In this document: piece after piece, positions 45,297 to 55,820 of the stretch
How the letters are laid out: every line of letters starts with the position of its first letter
How positions within the stretch are numbered: position 1 is the first letter of the stretch
NCBI RefSeq assembly: GCF_003426815.1
Contig: NZ_QKYK01000011.1
Location: forward strand, 1 to 64,000
DNA length: 64,000 nt
Direction: 5' to 3'
Origin: Desertimonas flava
Lineage (GTDB): Bacteria; Actinomycetota; Acidimicrobiia; Acidimicrobiales; Ilumatobacteraceae
The notes under the pieces: model-generated
What the model was told of the DNA's origin: nothing
What the model saw: only the letters and a program-made list of their open reading frames with translations
Database searches by the model: none
Translations under genes and position numbers: made by a program

Positions 45297-46275
45297 GGCG
45301 ATCTCCTTGGTTCGGGACGTCGGGGTAGAACTGCGTGGCCCACTCCCGCAGCGAGCGGAAGACCTCGGTCTCCTCCGGGGTGGTGGAGGGCCGCACGCGC
45401 CAGCGCATGTGCTCCCACACACGCCAGTCGGGCTCGGCCTGGGTGCGTTGCGCGGCGTAGTAGCGCTTGACGGCCGCCGGCAGCGCCTCGGGGTCGGTCG
45501 GTGTCTCGGCGTCGGCAGCCCGCAGCGCCCAGTCCGACACGAAGTAGTTGCTGTACTCGTGGTCGATCGGGGTGACGGCCGTGAACACGAGACCGCCGAC
45601 CATGCCGTCGAAGACGTCCCGGAAGACCGACCGGGCGATCGCCACGCCATACAGCTCGTTGGTGAGGAAGCCGCCGGTCGGGTAGTGCGCCCGGTTGCGC
45701 CACCGGTGCCCGTCGGTCTCGAAGCTCACCAGTTCGGGGACAAGTCGAGCGCGGTGCACGTACTTCAGGTGGGCGAGGTCGGCGGCGTTCTCCACCATCA
45801 TCTGCGGGTACATGCGCAGCCTGTTGCGGACCGTGTCGCCCGGGTAGACGATCTCCCCGCCGAGTACCTCCGGCGGATCCCACTGCGGCGCCGCGCCGGA
45901 GGCGTCGTGCCACACGAAGACGATGCCGTCGTGTTCGGCGAGGGGCCAAGCCCGCAAGCGGTTGGCCGTTCGTCGCCGCTGCGAGTAGGGCACGTCGACG
46001 TTGTGGCCGTCACCGTCGAAGCGCCAGGCATGGAACGGGCAGATGATGTCGTCGCCCTCCACGCAGCCGCCGTGGCCGAGGTGGGCGCCGAAATGGGGGC
46101 AGAAGGCGTCGAAGACCCGGACCGTGCCGGACTCACCCCGATAGGCGACGAGCTCGCGGGAGAAGTACGTCAACGGGCGGGCCTCCCCGTCGGGGAAGTC
46201 CGCCGACCAGCCGAGCTGGAACCAACCGGTGGGATGGGCGCGGTAGGGAAACCCGCGGCGATCCTCGTTGCCCAT
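45280..46275 (-). CDS. Rieske oxygenase, terminal subunit (KshA-like)
   Basis: This 331-residue oxygenase contains a Rieske cluster site C59-P-H61 and C79-P-F-H82 (CPHFGAHLGHGG, ICPFHAW) and a mononuclear iron motif in ENAADLAHLKYVH. The layout, and phrases such as WRFDGDGHNVDVPYSQR, recall 3-ketosteroid 9-alpha-hydroxylase and related ring hydroxylases, but the substrate is not established. ATG 46275 follows AAGGAG by 9 bases; ATG 46299 is an alternative. No dedicated ferredoxin reductase gene is nearby. It heads the long minus-strand operon. Confidence 0.85.
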   Translation of the reverse strand: MGNEDRRGFPYRAHPTGWFQLGWSADFPDGEARPLTYFSRELVAYRGESGTVRVFDAFCPHFGAHLGHGGCVEGDDIICPFHAWRFDGDGHNVDVPYSQRRRTANRLRAWPLAEHDGIVFVWHDASGAAPQWDPPEVLGGEIVYPGDTVRNRLRMYPQMMVENAADLAHLKYVHRARLVPELVSFETDGHRWRNRAHYPTGGFLTNELYGVAIARSVFRDVFDGMVGGLVFTAVTPIDHEYSNYFVSDWALRAADAETPTDPEALPAAVKRYYAAQRTQAEPDWRVWEHMRWRVRPSTTPEETEVFRSLREWATQFYPDVPNQGDRRAATD

Positions 46276-46335
46276 CTCGACGTTCTCCTTGAGTCGCATC
46301 CTCGTGTCGGGTCCGCGGCCGGACCCCCTCCCGGC

Positions 46336-46400
46336 AGCTTGCGGTCGGCGCGCGAGGAGGACAAGAGGTCTGCCGATGCTGTTGTTGCAACTGCCACGAC
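46336..46400 (-). promoter_or_regulatory. Island promoter signature, copy D (Rieske-ligase operon)
   Basis: On the minus strand a 36-bp block (46365-46400) with TTGCAACAACAGCA is followed by TTGTCC (46359-46364), 17 bp, and CAAGCT (46336-46341). It is the most divergent copy in the -10-like position. It lies between the XRE regulator's stop and the Rieske operon. Confidence 0.6.
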
Positions 46401-46404
46401 CGGG

Positions 46405-47241
46405 TCACAGCAGCCGGGCCAGCCGGTCGCGGGACTCCTCGTCGGCGTAGCGGTAGATGGCGAGGAGCAGGCTCGGCTGGTCGACGGGACGCAACTGCAG
46501 GAGCTGCATGCGAATGACACCGACGTCGGGATGGTCCATCGTCAACGGGTGCGGGATGTAACGACGGACGCGCTGGCGGGCCCAGAGCGTCTCGAACTCC
46601 TCGCTCGCCTCCGAGACCTCGGCGATCACCTCCTGGAAGCGGGCGTTGCCGGGATACCGGGCCGCCTCGGCGCGGAATACCTCGACCAGCTCCTCCATGC
46701 CGAGCTTCCACTCGAGCAGGCGCTCGCGCGCCTCGCTGCCGACGACGAACATCCACAACGAATTGCGCCGTGACGGCGGCAGCATGAGCGGATCGCCGAA
46801 GAGCCTGGCGTAGGTGGCGTTCCAGGCGACGAGGTCGTACGGCCCGGTCGTCAGCAGGGCCGGGCACGGCAGCATGTCATCCACGAGATGCTCGAGCTCG
46901 GGCACGGCATCGGGCGGCGGGGGTGGCGGCTCTGCTACGGGCGTGCCGGCGAGGCGGCGGAGGTGCCGCCATCCGTCACGGTCCAGCCGGAGCGCCCGGG
47001 CGATCGAGTCGAGGACGTCGGTGCTCACCTGGATGTCGCGGCCCTGCTCGAGCCACGTGTACCACGTCATGCTGACCGCGGCGAGGTCGGCGACCTCGTT
47101 GCGCCGGAGACCGGCGACGCGGCGTCGGCCGCGCCGGACCAGGCCGACGTCCTCCGGTTGCACCTCGTCGCGGCGGGCCTTCAGGAACTCGGCGAGCTCC
47201 AGGCGTTGACGCGACCTCTCCGCTGCCGTGTTCTGTTGCAT
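46405..47241 (-). CDS. XRE-family regulator with MmyB-like ligand domain
   Basis: This 278-residue regulator has an N-terminal helix-turn-helix (RRRVAGLRRNEVADLAAVSM, TWYTWLEQGRDIQVSTDVLD) followed by a PAS-like MmyB domain (PCPALLTTGPYDLVAWNATY, DHPDVGVIRMQLLQLRPVDQ). In actinobacteria such proteins often bind fatty-acid-like ligands and control neighbouring redox genes. AGGGGG precedes the ATG. It lies between promoter copies A and D, divergent from the CoA-transferase gene, making it the best candidate regulator of the island. Confidence 0.88.
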   Translation of the reverse strand: MQQNTAAERSRQRLELAEFLKARRDEVQPEDVGLVRRGRRRVAGLRRNEVADLAAVSMTWYTWLEQGRDIQVSTDVLDSIARALRLDRDGWRHLRRLAGTPVAEPPPPPPDAVPELEHLVDDMLPCPALLTTGPYDLVAWNATYARLFGDPLMLPPSRRNSLWMFVVGSEARERLLEWKLGMEELVEVFRAEAARYPGNARFQEVIAEVSEASEEFETLWARQRVRRYIPHPLTMDHPDVGVIRMQLLQLRPVDQPSLLLAIYRYADEESRDRLARLL

Positions 47242-47302
47242 CGCAACCCCCTTGAATCGGATGCTATCACCTGTACTCGTGTAGCCAGCCGGGCGGGCAG
47301 AC

Positions 47303-47367
47303 GTCCTGGTAGCGGCAGCAACAGCAGAACTGGCCCTCTTGTCCGGGCCGTGCCGATCTCGGAGATT
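47303..47367 (+). promoter_or_regulatory. Island promoter signature, copy A (CoA-transferase operon)
   Basis: A 36-bp block (47303-47338) with GGCAGCAACAGCAGAAC is followed by TTGTCC (47339-47344), 17 bp, and GAGATT (47362-47367). The CoA-transferase ATG is only 9 bases after the -10-like hexamer, so the message would be leaderless or nearly so. Confidence 0.65.
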
Positions 47368-47376
47368 GAGCACGAC

Positions 47377-48702
47377 ATGTTCGACTTCCTCAACGACGTC
47401 CGCGTGCTCGAGTGCAGCATGCTGATCAACGGCTGCTCGCTCGGCAACTTCTTCGGAGACGCCGGCGCCGACGTGATCAAGATCGAGCCGCCGCCCCTCG
47501 GCGACTACATCCGCGATGCGATGGGCTCTGTCGCCCCCCGGCAGAGCCCGGTGCATCTCCAGCTCAACAAGAACAAGCGGAGCCTGATCCTCGACCTGCG
47601 CACGGACGAGGGCAAGGAGGTGTTCTGGGATCTCCTCGACACGGCCGACGTGTTCGTGGACGGGTTCATCGTCGGGGCGTGCGATCGCCTCGGGATCGGT
47701 TACGAGGAGCAGCGCAAGCGCAAGCCCGGCATCGTCTACGTGCAATACACGGGCTACGGCGCCACCGAACCGTACGCACGCATCCCCACCCACGGCCGGA
47801 TGATGAGCGCGGCGGCGGCGCGGTTCCGCGTGGCGGTGAGCGACGACGGACTCATCCGTCCCGCCGCCAACGGCGAGAAGGACGGACCCTTCGACGGCAT
47901 CTCCGAGGGCGGTGAGGCGAGCTGGGTGGGAGCGATCCAGGCCGCCTACTACGCCGTGTGCGCGCTCCACGCTCGGGCGCGCACCGGGGAGGGGTGCTAC
48001 ATCGACGTGTCGGCCGCCGACGCCGTGGTCACGAGCGCCTGGGCCGGCGCCCTCTACGCCGTCAACGAGGACCGCCTCACCGGGTGGAACGCGATGCCGG
48101 CTGCCGACGCCGACTCGAAGGCGCTCGTCACGCCGTCGCCAGCGCCCGCCCTGGACGGCGCCAAGTACTTCTTCTACGAGACGAAGGACCACGCCATGGT
48201 CCTGTTCGCCTGCGTGGAGCGCAAGTGGTGGGAGGCGTTCTGCCAGCTGGTGGAGCGGCCCGACCTGGCGTCCCGGCACAACACCGAGGAGGCGGCCGAC
48301 ATGGCGATCGGCGACGTCGACCTCTACTTCACGCTGCGCGCGATCATGCTCACCCGCACCCGCGACGAGTGGGTGGCCCTGGCCGCCGACCACGACCTGC
48401 CGATCGGACCCGTCAACCTGCGCGTCGCCGACCTCGTGGCCGACCCGCAGTTCCGGGCGCGCAACGTGTTCGTCGAGCACCACCATCCCTACGCCGGCGA
48501 CTTCACCTACATCGGCCCGCCGCTGCTGGTGCACGGCCGCCCCTACGAGATCCGCCGCCCGGCACCGCTCGCCGGTGAGCACTCGAGCGAGGTGCTGGCG
48601 GAGCTGGGCTACGACCGCGACCGCATCGAGCGGCTCACCGAACAGGGTGTCGTGCGGGTCGCCGACGACACCTCCCTGATTCCGACCGGGGGCGCGAAAT
48701 GA
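47377..48702 (+). CDS. Family III (CaiB/BaiF) CoA-transferase
   Basis: This 441-residue enzyme moves CoA between acyl groups. The family hallmarks FFGDAGADVIKIEPP (with a likely catalytic Asp further on), LNKNKRSLILDLRTDEGKE and GYGATEPYA are present. ATG 47377 starts at the usual point before VLECSMLI; an in-frame GTG at 47350 lies inside the promoter signature. It is the first gene of a plus-strand operon running to the molybdopterin oxidoreductase. Confidence 0.85.
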   Translation: MFDFLNDVRVLECSMLINGCSLGNFFGDAGADVIKIEPPPLGDYIRDAMGSVAPRQSPVHLQLNKNKRSLILDLRTDEGKEVFWDLLDTADVFVDGFIVGACDRLGIGYEEQRKRKPGIVYVQYTGYGATEPYARIPTHGRMMSAAAARFRVAVSDDGLIRPAANGEKDGPFDGISEGGEASWVGAIQAAYYAVCALHARARTGEGCYIDVSAADAVVTSAWAGALYAVNEDRLTGWNAMPAADADSKALVTPSPAPALDGAKYFFYETKDHAMVLFACVERKWWEAFCQLVERPDLASRHNTEEAADMAIGDVDLYFTLRAIMLTRTRDEWVALAADHDLPIGPVNLRVADLVADPQFRARNVFVEHHHPYAGDFTYIGPPLLVHGRPYEIRRPAPLAGEHSSEVLAELGYDRDRIERLTEQGVVRVADDTSLIPTGGAK

Positions 48703-49556
48703 CCGGAACGACCGACAGCACCGGCTTCGAGACGATCCTCTACGAGACACCGGCGCCCAAGGTGGCGCGGATCGTGCTGAACCGCGTCGACGCGCGCAAC
48801 GCCCAGAGCACACGGCTGCTCTACGAGCTGAACGCGGCGTTCGACGCCGCGGCCCGGGACGACACGATCTCCGTCATCGTCCTCGCCGCCAACGGCCCGC
48901 ACTTCTCGTCGGGCCACGACCTCCGCGAGCGGGGCCGGCTGGCGTCGATGACGGAGCACACCACCGTCGGCACCTGGTGCGGCTTCGGCTGCGAGGGGGC
49001 CGAAGGAACGATGGCCTTCGAGAAGGAGCTGTACCTCGGCCTCTGCGAGCGCTGGCGCAACATCCCCAAGCCGACGATCGCCGAGGTGCACGGCAAGGTG
49101 ATCGCCGGCGGCCTGATGCTCGTATGGCCGTGCGACCTGATCGTCGCGTCCGACGACGCGACGTTCGTCGACAACACGGTCTCGATGGGCGTCGCTGGCG
49201 CCGAGTTCTTCCAGCACCCGTGGGAGCTCGGCGTGCGCAAGGCCAAGGAGATGCTGTTCACGTCGTCGGTCATCACCGCCGAGGAGGCGAGCCGGTTCGG
49301 CATGGTGAACCACGTCGTGCCCCGCGCCGAGCTCAGCGCGTTCACGCTGGACCTGGCGGCGCGGATCGCCGAGAAGCCGTTGTTCGCCCTGAAGCTGGCG
49401 AAGGAGGCCGTGAACGCCGCCCAGGACGGTCAGGGCCGCGCCAACGCGATGCAGACGTCGTTCGCCCTCCACCAGCTGTCGCACTCACACAACATGCAGG
49501 TGCACGGGCTGCCGATCGCGCCCGCGTACCTCGAGGGAGAGGTCGTCAAGTCATGA
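48699..49556 (+). CDS. Enoyl-CoA hydratase/isomerase family protein
   Basis: This 285-residue crotonase-fold protein has NRVDARNAQSTRLLYEL, the oxyanion-hole stretch GPHFSSGHDLRERG, VHGKVIAGGLMLVWPCDLIV and the C-terminal ITAEEASRFGMVNHVV. It overlaps the CoA-transferase stop as ATGA. Its role is probably hydration or isomerisation of the CoA ester produced upstream. Confidence 0.86.
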   Translation: MTGTTDSTGFETILYETPAPKVARIVLNRVDARNAQSTRLLYELNAAFDAAARDDTISVIVLAANGPHFSSGHDLRERGRLASMTEHTTVGTWCGFGCEGAEGTMAFEKELYLGLCERWRNIPKPTIAEVHGKVIAGGLMLVWPCDLIVASDDATFVDNTVSMGVAGAEFFQHPWELGVRKAKEMLFTSSVITAEEASRFGMVNHVVPRAELSAFTLDLAARIAEKPLFALKLAKEAVNAAQDGQGRANAMQTSFALHQLSHSHNMQVHGLPIAPAYLEGEVVKS

Positions 49557-49659
49557 GCGAGGGACGAGCGAATGACGGCTGTCCGCGCGAGCGCCAGCGA
49601 GCCGGACTGCGATGGGGCGCGAGCGCAGCGAGCGGGGGCGCAGCCCCCGGGGTGAAGTC
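49557..49659. repeat. GC-rich palindromic spacer with a strong hairpin
   Basis: The 103-bp gap between two operon genes is filled with GAGCGAG-type repeats and the hairpin GGGGGC-GCA-GCCCCC (49634-49648). Its opening (GAGGGACGAGCGAATGACGG) resembles the spacer after the helicase at 31160. It may be a small dispersed repeat that also tunes read-through or mRNA stability. Confidence 0.5.
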
Positions 49660-50844
49660 ATGAGTGAGCGTGTGTTCGTGATCGGGGTCGGGATGACGGC
49701 GTTCGAGAAGCCTGGCCGCCGGGAGTGGGACTATCCCGACATGGCGCGCGAGGCCGGCCAGGCCGCCCTCGCCGACGGGGGCATCGACTACGCCGACGTG
49801 GAGCAGGTGTTCGCCTCCTACTGCTACGGCGACTCCACGTCCGGTCAGCGGGCGGTCTATGAGCTGGGCCACACCGGCGTTCCCGTGGTCAACGTCAACA
49901 ACAACTGCGCGAGCGGTTCGTCGGCGCTGTACCTCGGCAAGCGGCTGATCGAGGGTGGTGTGCTCGACTGCGTCCTCTCCGTCGGCTTCGAGAAGATGCA
50001 GCGGGGCTCGCTGGGTGAGCAGTGGTCCGACCGGGAGAACCCGATGCGTCCGCACTTCCGGGACATGAAGCGGCGCCGGGGCCTCAGCATGGAGGCACCG
50101 ATGGCGCCGCAGATCTTCGGCAACGCCGCGCGCGAGTACATGGAGCGCTACGGCGTCCGGCGCGAGTCGCTCGCCCGGATCGCCGAGAAGAACCACCGGC
50201 ACTCGGTGCACAACCCCAACTCGCAGTTCCGCGACGAGTACTCGCTGGACGACATCCTCGCCTCGCCGACGATCTTCGATCCACTGACGAAGCTGCAGTG
50301 CTGCCCGACGAGCGACGGCGGCGCGGCGGCGGTGCTGGCCAGCGAACGGTTCGTGCGCGAGCGCGGCCTCGAGGATCGGGCGGTCGAGATCGTCGGCATG
50401 GCGTTGACGACGGATCGTCCGGACACGTTCGGCGGGTCGGACATGTCGCTGGCCGGATTCGAGATGACCAGGTCGGCGGCGACCGCCGTCTTCGAGCAGT
50501 CGGGCGTCGGTCCGGGCGACGTGGACGTCGTCGAATTGCACGACTGCTTCTCGGCCAACGAGCTGATCACCTACGAGGGTCTGGGACTGTGCCAGGAGGG
50601 CCAGGCCGGCGAGCTCATCGATTCCGGGGCCGTCACCTACGGCGGCGACGTGGTGGTCAATCCGTCGGGCGGTCTCATCTCCAAGGGGCACCCGCTCGGC
50701 GCCACCGGGCTGGCCCAATGCGCCGAGCTCACGTGGCAGTTGCGCGGCGACGCCGGCGATCGCCAGGTGACCGGCGCTCGGGTCGGTCTCCAGCACAACC
50801 TCGGTCTCGGCGGCGCCGTCGTCGTGACGATGTACCGCAAGTGA
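49660..50844 (+). CDS. Thiolase (SCP-x/acetyl-CoA acetyltransferase type)
   Basis: This 394-residue thiolase-fold enzyme has the nucleophile cysteine at about residue 83 ([12 protein letters not shown]), the histidine in [13 protein letters not shown] and the C-terminal [14 protein letters not shown]. The spacing fits the SCP2-thiolase group used for branched or sterol-like side chains rather than FadA; that is inference. ATG 49660 follows GGTGA after the palindromic spacer; earlier in-frame starts would translate the repeat. Confidence 0.88.
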   Translation: MSERVFVIGVGMTAFEKPGRREWDYPDMAREAGQAALADGGIDYADVEQVFASYCYGDSTSGQRAVYELGHTGVPVVNVNNNCASGSSALYLGKRLIEGGVLDCVLSVGFEKMQRGSLGEQWSDRENPMRPHFRDMKRRRGLSMEAPMAPQIFGNAAREYMERYGVRRESLARIAEKNHRHSVHNPNSQFRDEYSLDDILASPTIFDPLTKLQCCPTSDGGAAAVLASERFVRERGLEDRAVEIVGMALTTDRPDTFGGSDMSLAGFEMTRSAATAVFEQSGVGPGDVDVVELHDCFSANELITYEGLGLCQEGQAGELIDSGAVTYGGDVVVNPSGGLISKGHPLGATGLAQCAELTWQLRGDAGDRQVTGARVGLQHNLGLGGAVVVTMYRK

Positions 50845-50858
50845 ACGTGGAGGAATCC

Positions 50859-52082
50859 GTGGAGCAGCCGACCCTCGACGAGTTCCGCGAGCGCTGCCGC
50901 AGCTGGCTCGCCGACAACGCCGAACGGCGGACGGCGGAACCCCGCAAGTTCGTGTGGGGCGAGGGGTCCGACTCGGTCGCCCTCTTTAGCAACATCACCT
51001 TGGAGGAGGAGGCCGAGGTGCATGCTGCCTCGCGCCGCTGGGAGCAACTCAAGGCCGACGCCGGCCTCGGCTCGATCAGTTGGGATCCGCAATACGGCGG
51101 TCTCGGCCTGCCGCGCGAGTACGAACGGGTCTACCGCTCGGAGGAAGCCCGCTTCGTGGTGCCCGAGAGTCACGAGCTGATCCAGATCTCGCGCAACATC
51201 GTCGCCGCGACGATCGCCGTGCACGGCACCGGCGAGCAGCGCGCTTTCTTCGTCCGCGCCATGCGGCGGGCCGATCTGGTGTCGTGCCAGCTGTTCTCCG
51301 AGCCCGGCGCCGGATCCGACCTCGCCTCGATCGCCATGCGCGCCGAGCGCGACGGCGACGAGTGGGTCGTCAGCGGGCAGAAGGTCTGGACGACCGGCGC
51401 CCGCTTCGCCGACTGGGGTTACGTGCTGTGCCGGACGGGGACGGCGGAGGAGCGCCATCGCGGCCTCACCGCGTTCCTCGTGCGCATGGAGACGCCCGGC
51501 ATCGAGGTGCGCCCTCTGCGCCAGATGACGGGCGGATCGTCGTTCAACGAGGTGTTCTTCGACTCCGTACGGGTCCCCGACTCACAGCGCCTCGACGGCG
51601 TCGGTGAGGGATGGCGCGTCGCCATGACCACGCTGGGGTTCGAGCGCAGCCAGAGCATGTCGAACGGCCGGGTGGGGGCGCCGTGGGTGCAGTACCTGGC
51701 TCTCGCCCACCACATCGGGGTCGCCGACGATCCGGTGGGCCGGCAACTGCTGGCCCGGCTCTACAGCCAGATGCAGGCCGATCGGTGGACGTCGCTGCGC
51801 GGCCTGGCCCGGATCAAGCAGGGCAAGGCGCCCGGCCCGGAGGGCTCGATCGCCAAGCTGGCGTGGACGAACCAGAATCAGCTCGCCTCGACAGTCGTCA
51901 CGCACCTGCTCGGCGCCGGCCTGCTGGCCGACAGCGGCGAGTGGGGCACGTACGCGTGGACCGAGCTGATCGTCGGCACGCCAGGTACGCGGCTCGCCGG
52001 CGGCACCGACGAGATCCAACGCAAGATCATCGGCGAGCGGGCGCTGGGTCTCCCGCCCGAGCCGCGTCCCGACGGCGGCTGA
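50859..52082 (+). CDS. Acyl-CoA dehydrogenase
   Basis: This 407-residue FAD enzyme has the signatures LFSEPGAGSDLASIAMRAER, SGQKVWTTGARFADWG and the C-terminal GGTDEIQRKIIGERALGLP. It would introduce the alpha-beta double bond of an acyl-CoA. GTG 50859 has GGAGG 5 bases upstream; GTG 50841 overlaps the thiolase stop as GTGA and is the alternative start. It is fourth in the operon. Confidence 0.88.
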   Translation: MEQPTLDEFRERCRSWLADNAERRTAEPRKFVWGEGSDSVALFSNITLEEEAEVHAASRRWEQLKADAGLGSISWDPQYGGLGLPREYERVYRSEEARFVVPESHELIQISRNIVAATIAVHGTGEQRAFFVRAMRRADLVSCQLFSEPGAGSDLASIAMRAERDGDEWVVSGQKVWTTGARFADWGYVLCRTGTAEERHRGLTAFLVRMETPGIEVRPLRQMTGGSSFNEVFFDSVRVPDSQRLDGVGEGWRVAMTTLGFERSQSMSNGRVGAPWVQYLALAHHIGVADDPVGRQLLARLYSQMQADRWTSLRGLARIKQGKAPGPEGSIAKLAWTNQNQLASTVVTHLLGAGLLADSGEWGTYAWTELIVGTPGTRLAGGTDEIQRKIIGERALGLPPEPRPDGG

Positions 52083-52083
52083 C

Positions 52084-54168
52084 GTGCCGGGGACCGCCGC
52101 ACGCGGACAGGCGGTTCGCACGTTCTGCCGGATCTGCGAACCGTCGTGCGGTCTCGTCGCGTCGGTCGACGACGGCGCGCTCGTCAAGCTGTCGCCCGAC
52201 CGTGACCACGCCGTCACCAAGGGCTTCGCCTGCCACAAGGGCCTCGCCGCCGTCGACGTCCACCATGACCCCGCTCGGCTCGACGTCCCGCTGGTCCGCG
52301 GGGCTGACGGTGCGTTGCATGCGGTCTCGTGGGCCGAGGCGATGGCCGAGATCGGCGGACGGCTGCGAGCGATCGTCGACGCCCACGGCAGCTCGGCGAT
52401 CGGCGCCTACCTCGGCAACCCCCTGGCGTTCAACGCCCTCGGCGAGCAGCACATGGTCGAGATGCTGCGCGGGCTGGGCGTCCGGCGGCGCTTCTCGGCG
52501 GGCACGCAGGACTGCGCCAACAAGTGGGCGGCGTCGGAAGCGGTCTTCGGCACCCGCAGCGTGCATCCCATCCCCGACCTGCGACGTACCGACCTGTGCC
52601 TCGTGATCGGCGAGAACCCGCGGGTGTCGCAGACGAGCTTCTTCTCGGTCCCCAACGTGCTCGGCGAGATGCGTCGCTCCGCCGGTCGCGGCGCGCGGTT
52701 CGTCTTCGTCAACCCGCGCCGCATCGAGACACCCGAACGCGGTGTGGGCGACACGGTGCTCATCCGGCCCGACACCGACGTGTGGTTCCTCGCCGCCCTG
52801 CTCCACGAGATCGATCGGCTCGGTGGGTTCGACGAGTCGGTCGTCGCCCGGCACGGCCGCAACGTCGACGGTCTGCGGTCGTTCATCGGTCCCTACCAAG
52901 CCGACGCCGTCGGCGCGGTCACCGGCATCGAACCCGGCACCATTCGCGAGCTGGCTCGGGCCTGGGTGGACACACCGCGCGCGTCGGTGCACGCGTCCAC
53001 AGGCCTCAACATGGGCCGCCAGGGCACGCTCGCCTACTGGCTCGTGCACATGCTGTCGTTCGTGACCGGTCACCTCGACACCGAGGGCGGCAATCTCAAG
53101 AGCGACGGCTTCTACCCCAACGCCCGGTCCGGCGCCGGCGACCCGCAGCGCGGCTACATCGACACCGAGTTCGGCAAGCTCCGCCGGGGCGGCATGCCGG
53201 GAACCCTGCTGTCGCACTCGATCCTCGACAGCGCCGAGCCGATCCGGGCGATGATCGTCGTCGCCGGCAACCCACTGCTGTCGATCCCCGGCGAGCGACG
53301 CCTGCGCGAGGCCTTCGGTCGGCTCGAGCTCCTCGTCTCCGTCGACATCTACCTCAACGCGACGTCCGGGCTGGCCCACGTGGTGCTGCCGGCCACCGAC
53401 ATGTACGAGCGTGACGATCTCAACGTGATCAACGTCGGCACCAGTGCCCGGCCCTTCGTGCAGTACACGCCCGCCGTCGTCGCAGCGAAGGCGCTGCGGC
53501 GACCGGAATGGTGGATCGCCCACCGCCTCCTCCAGGAGATGGGCCAGCCGTCGCTGCTCGATTCGGAACAGCCCGATCCGTGGGCCAAGCTCCGCTACAT
53601 GCTGCGCTCCGGCAGCGGCATCGACCTCGACGAGCTGCAGCACAGCGGCGAGCCGGTGCTGCTGCCGGAGCCCCCACCGGGCACGTTCTACGACACGCAG
53701 GTGCACACGCCCGACGGGCGCGTCGACTGCTGCCCCACCACGTTCGCCGCGGCGATCGGCCGCTGCCACCGCCTCTTCGCCGAGTCGGCGGCCGCCGTGG
53801 ATGACGGCCGGCTGCTCCTCATCCACGGTCGTGACCGATGGATGCACAACTCGTGGATCGCCAGCGGGCGGCCGGACCGATCGCGGGCTCCCCTCTCCAT
53901 GCATCCGGCCGATGCGGCCGCGCTCGGCCTGGCCGATGGGGATGCGATCGAGGTCACCAGCGACCACGGCGAGCTCGAGACGACGGTGGCCATCGACGAT
54001 TCGCTGATGCGCGGAGTCGTGTGGATGGTGCACGGCGGAGGCGGGCGTGCGGAAGGCGCCAATCCCAACGCGCTGCTGCCCACCGGTGCGGGCAGCTACG
54101 AACCGCTGTCCAGCCAGGCGCACATGACGGGGATCCCCGTGACCGTCGCTGCCTCATCCGAGTGTTGA
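52084..54168 (+). CDS. Molybdopterin-dependent oxidoreductase (DMSO reductase family)
   Basis: This 694-residue protein has an N-terminal 4Fe-4S site (CRICEPSCGL and then GFACHKG) and the bis-MGD family body (GENPRVSQTSFFSVPNVLGE, VLPATDMYERDDLNVIN, and the C-terminal barrel MHNSWIASGRPDRS). No Tat signal is visible, so it is probably cytoplasmic. A GTG at 52084 starts it, 2 bp after the dehydrogenase. Related enzymes hydroxylate or dehydrogenate unactivated carbons, and such a step on the CoA pathway is inferred. No partner electron-transfer gene follows. Confidence 0.85.
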   Translation: MPGTAARGQAVRTFCRICEPSCGLVASVDDGALVKLSPDRDHAVTKGFACHKGLAAVDVHHDPARLDVPLVRGADGALHAVSWAEAMAEIGGRLRAIVDAHGSSAIGAYLGNPLAFNALGEQHMVEMLRGLGVRRRFSAGTQDCANKWAASEAVFGTRSVHPIPDLRRTDLCLVIGENPRVSQTSFFSVPNVLGEMRRSAGRGARFVFVNPRRIETPERGVGDTVLIRPDTDVWFLAALLHEIDRLGGFDESVVARHGRNVDGLRSFIGPYQADAVGAVTGIEPGTIRELARAWVDTPRASVHASTGLNMGRQGTLAYWLVHMLSFVTGHLDTEGGNLKSDGFYPNARSGAGDPQRGYIDTEFGKLRRGGMPGTLLSHSILDSAEPIRAMIVVAGNPLLSIPGERRLREAFGRLELLVSVDIYLNATSGLAHVVLPATDMYERDDLNVINVGTSARPFVQYTPAVVAAKALRRPEWWIAHRLLQEMGQPSLLDSEQPDPWAKLRYMLRSGSGIDLDELQHSGEPVLLPEPPPGTFYDTQVHTPDGRVDCCPTTFAAAIGRCHRLFAESAAAVDDGRLLLIHGRDRWMHNSWIASGRPDRSRAPLSMHPADAAALGLADGDAIEVTSDHGELETTVAIDDSLMRGVVWMVHGGGGRAEGANPNALLPTGAGSYEPLSSQAHMTGIPVTVAASSEC

Positions 54169-54219
54169 ACGTCCCCCTGTCGGGCGCTCCACACTCGGGC
54201 GCGGTTCAACACTCGGATG
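54155..54219. terminator. Hairpin with perfect 16-bp arms between convergent operons
   Basis: CATCCGAGTGTTGAAC (54155-54170) and GTTCAACACTCGGATG (54204-54219) pair around 33 bases. The left arm includes the stop of the molybdopterin gene. It is a probable bidirectional terminator. Confidence 0.75.
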
Positions 54220-54233
54220 GGTCGGGACGGGAG

Positions 54234-55816
<1,583 letters not shown>

Positions 55817-55820
<4 letters not shown>

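Noticed and set aside
46405-48813. Reading the XRE regulator as the tail of an 802-residue protein
   Set aside because: The upstream two thirds is antisense to the CoA-transferase; AGGGGG and an ATG at 47241 define the real start.
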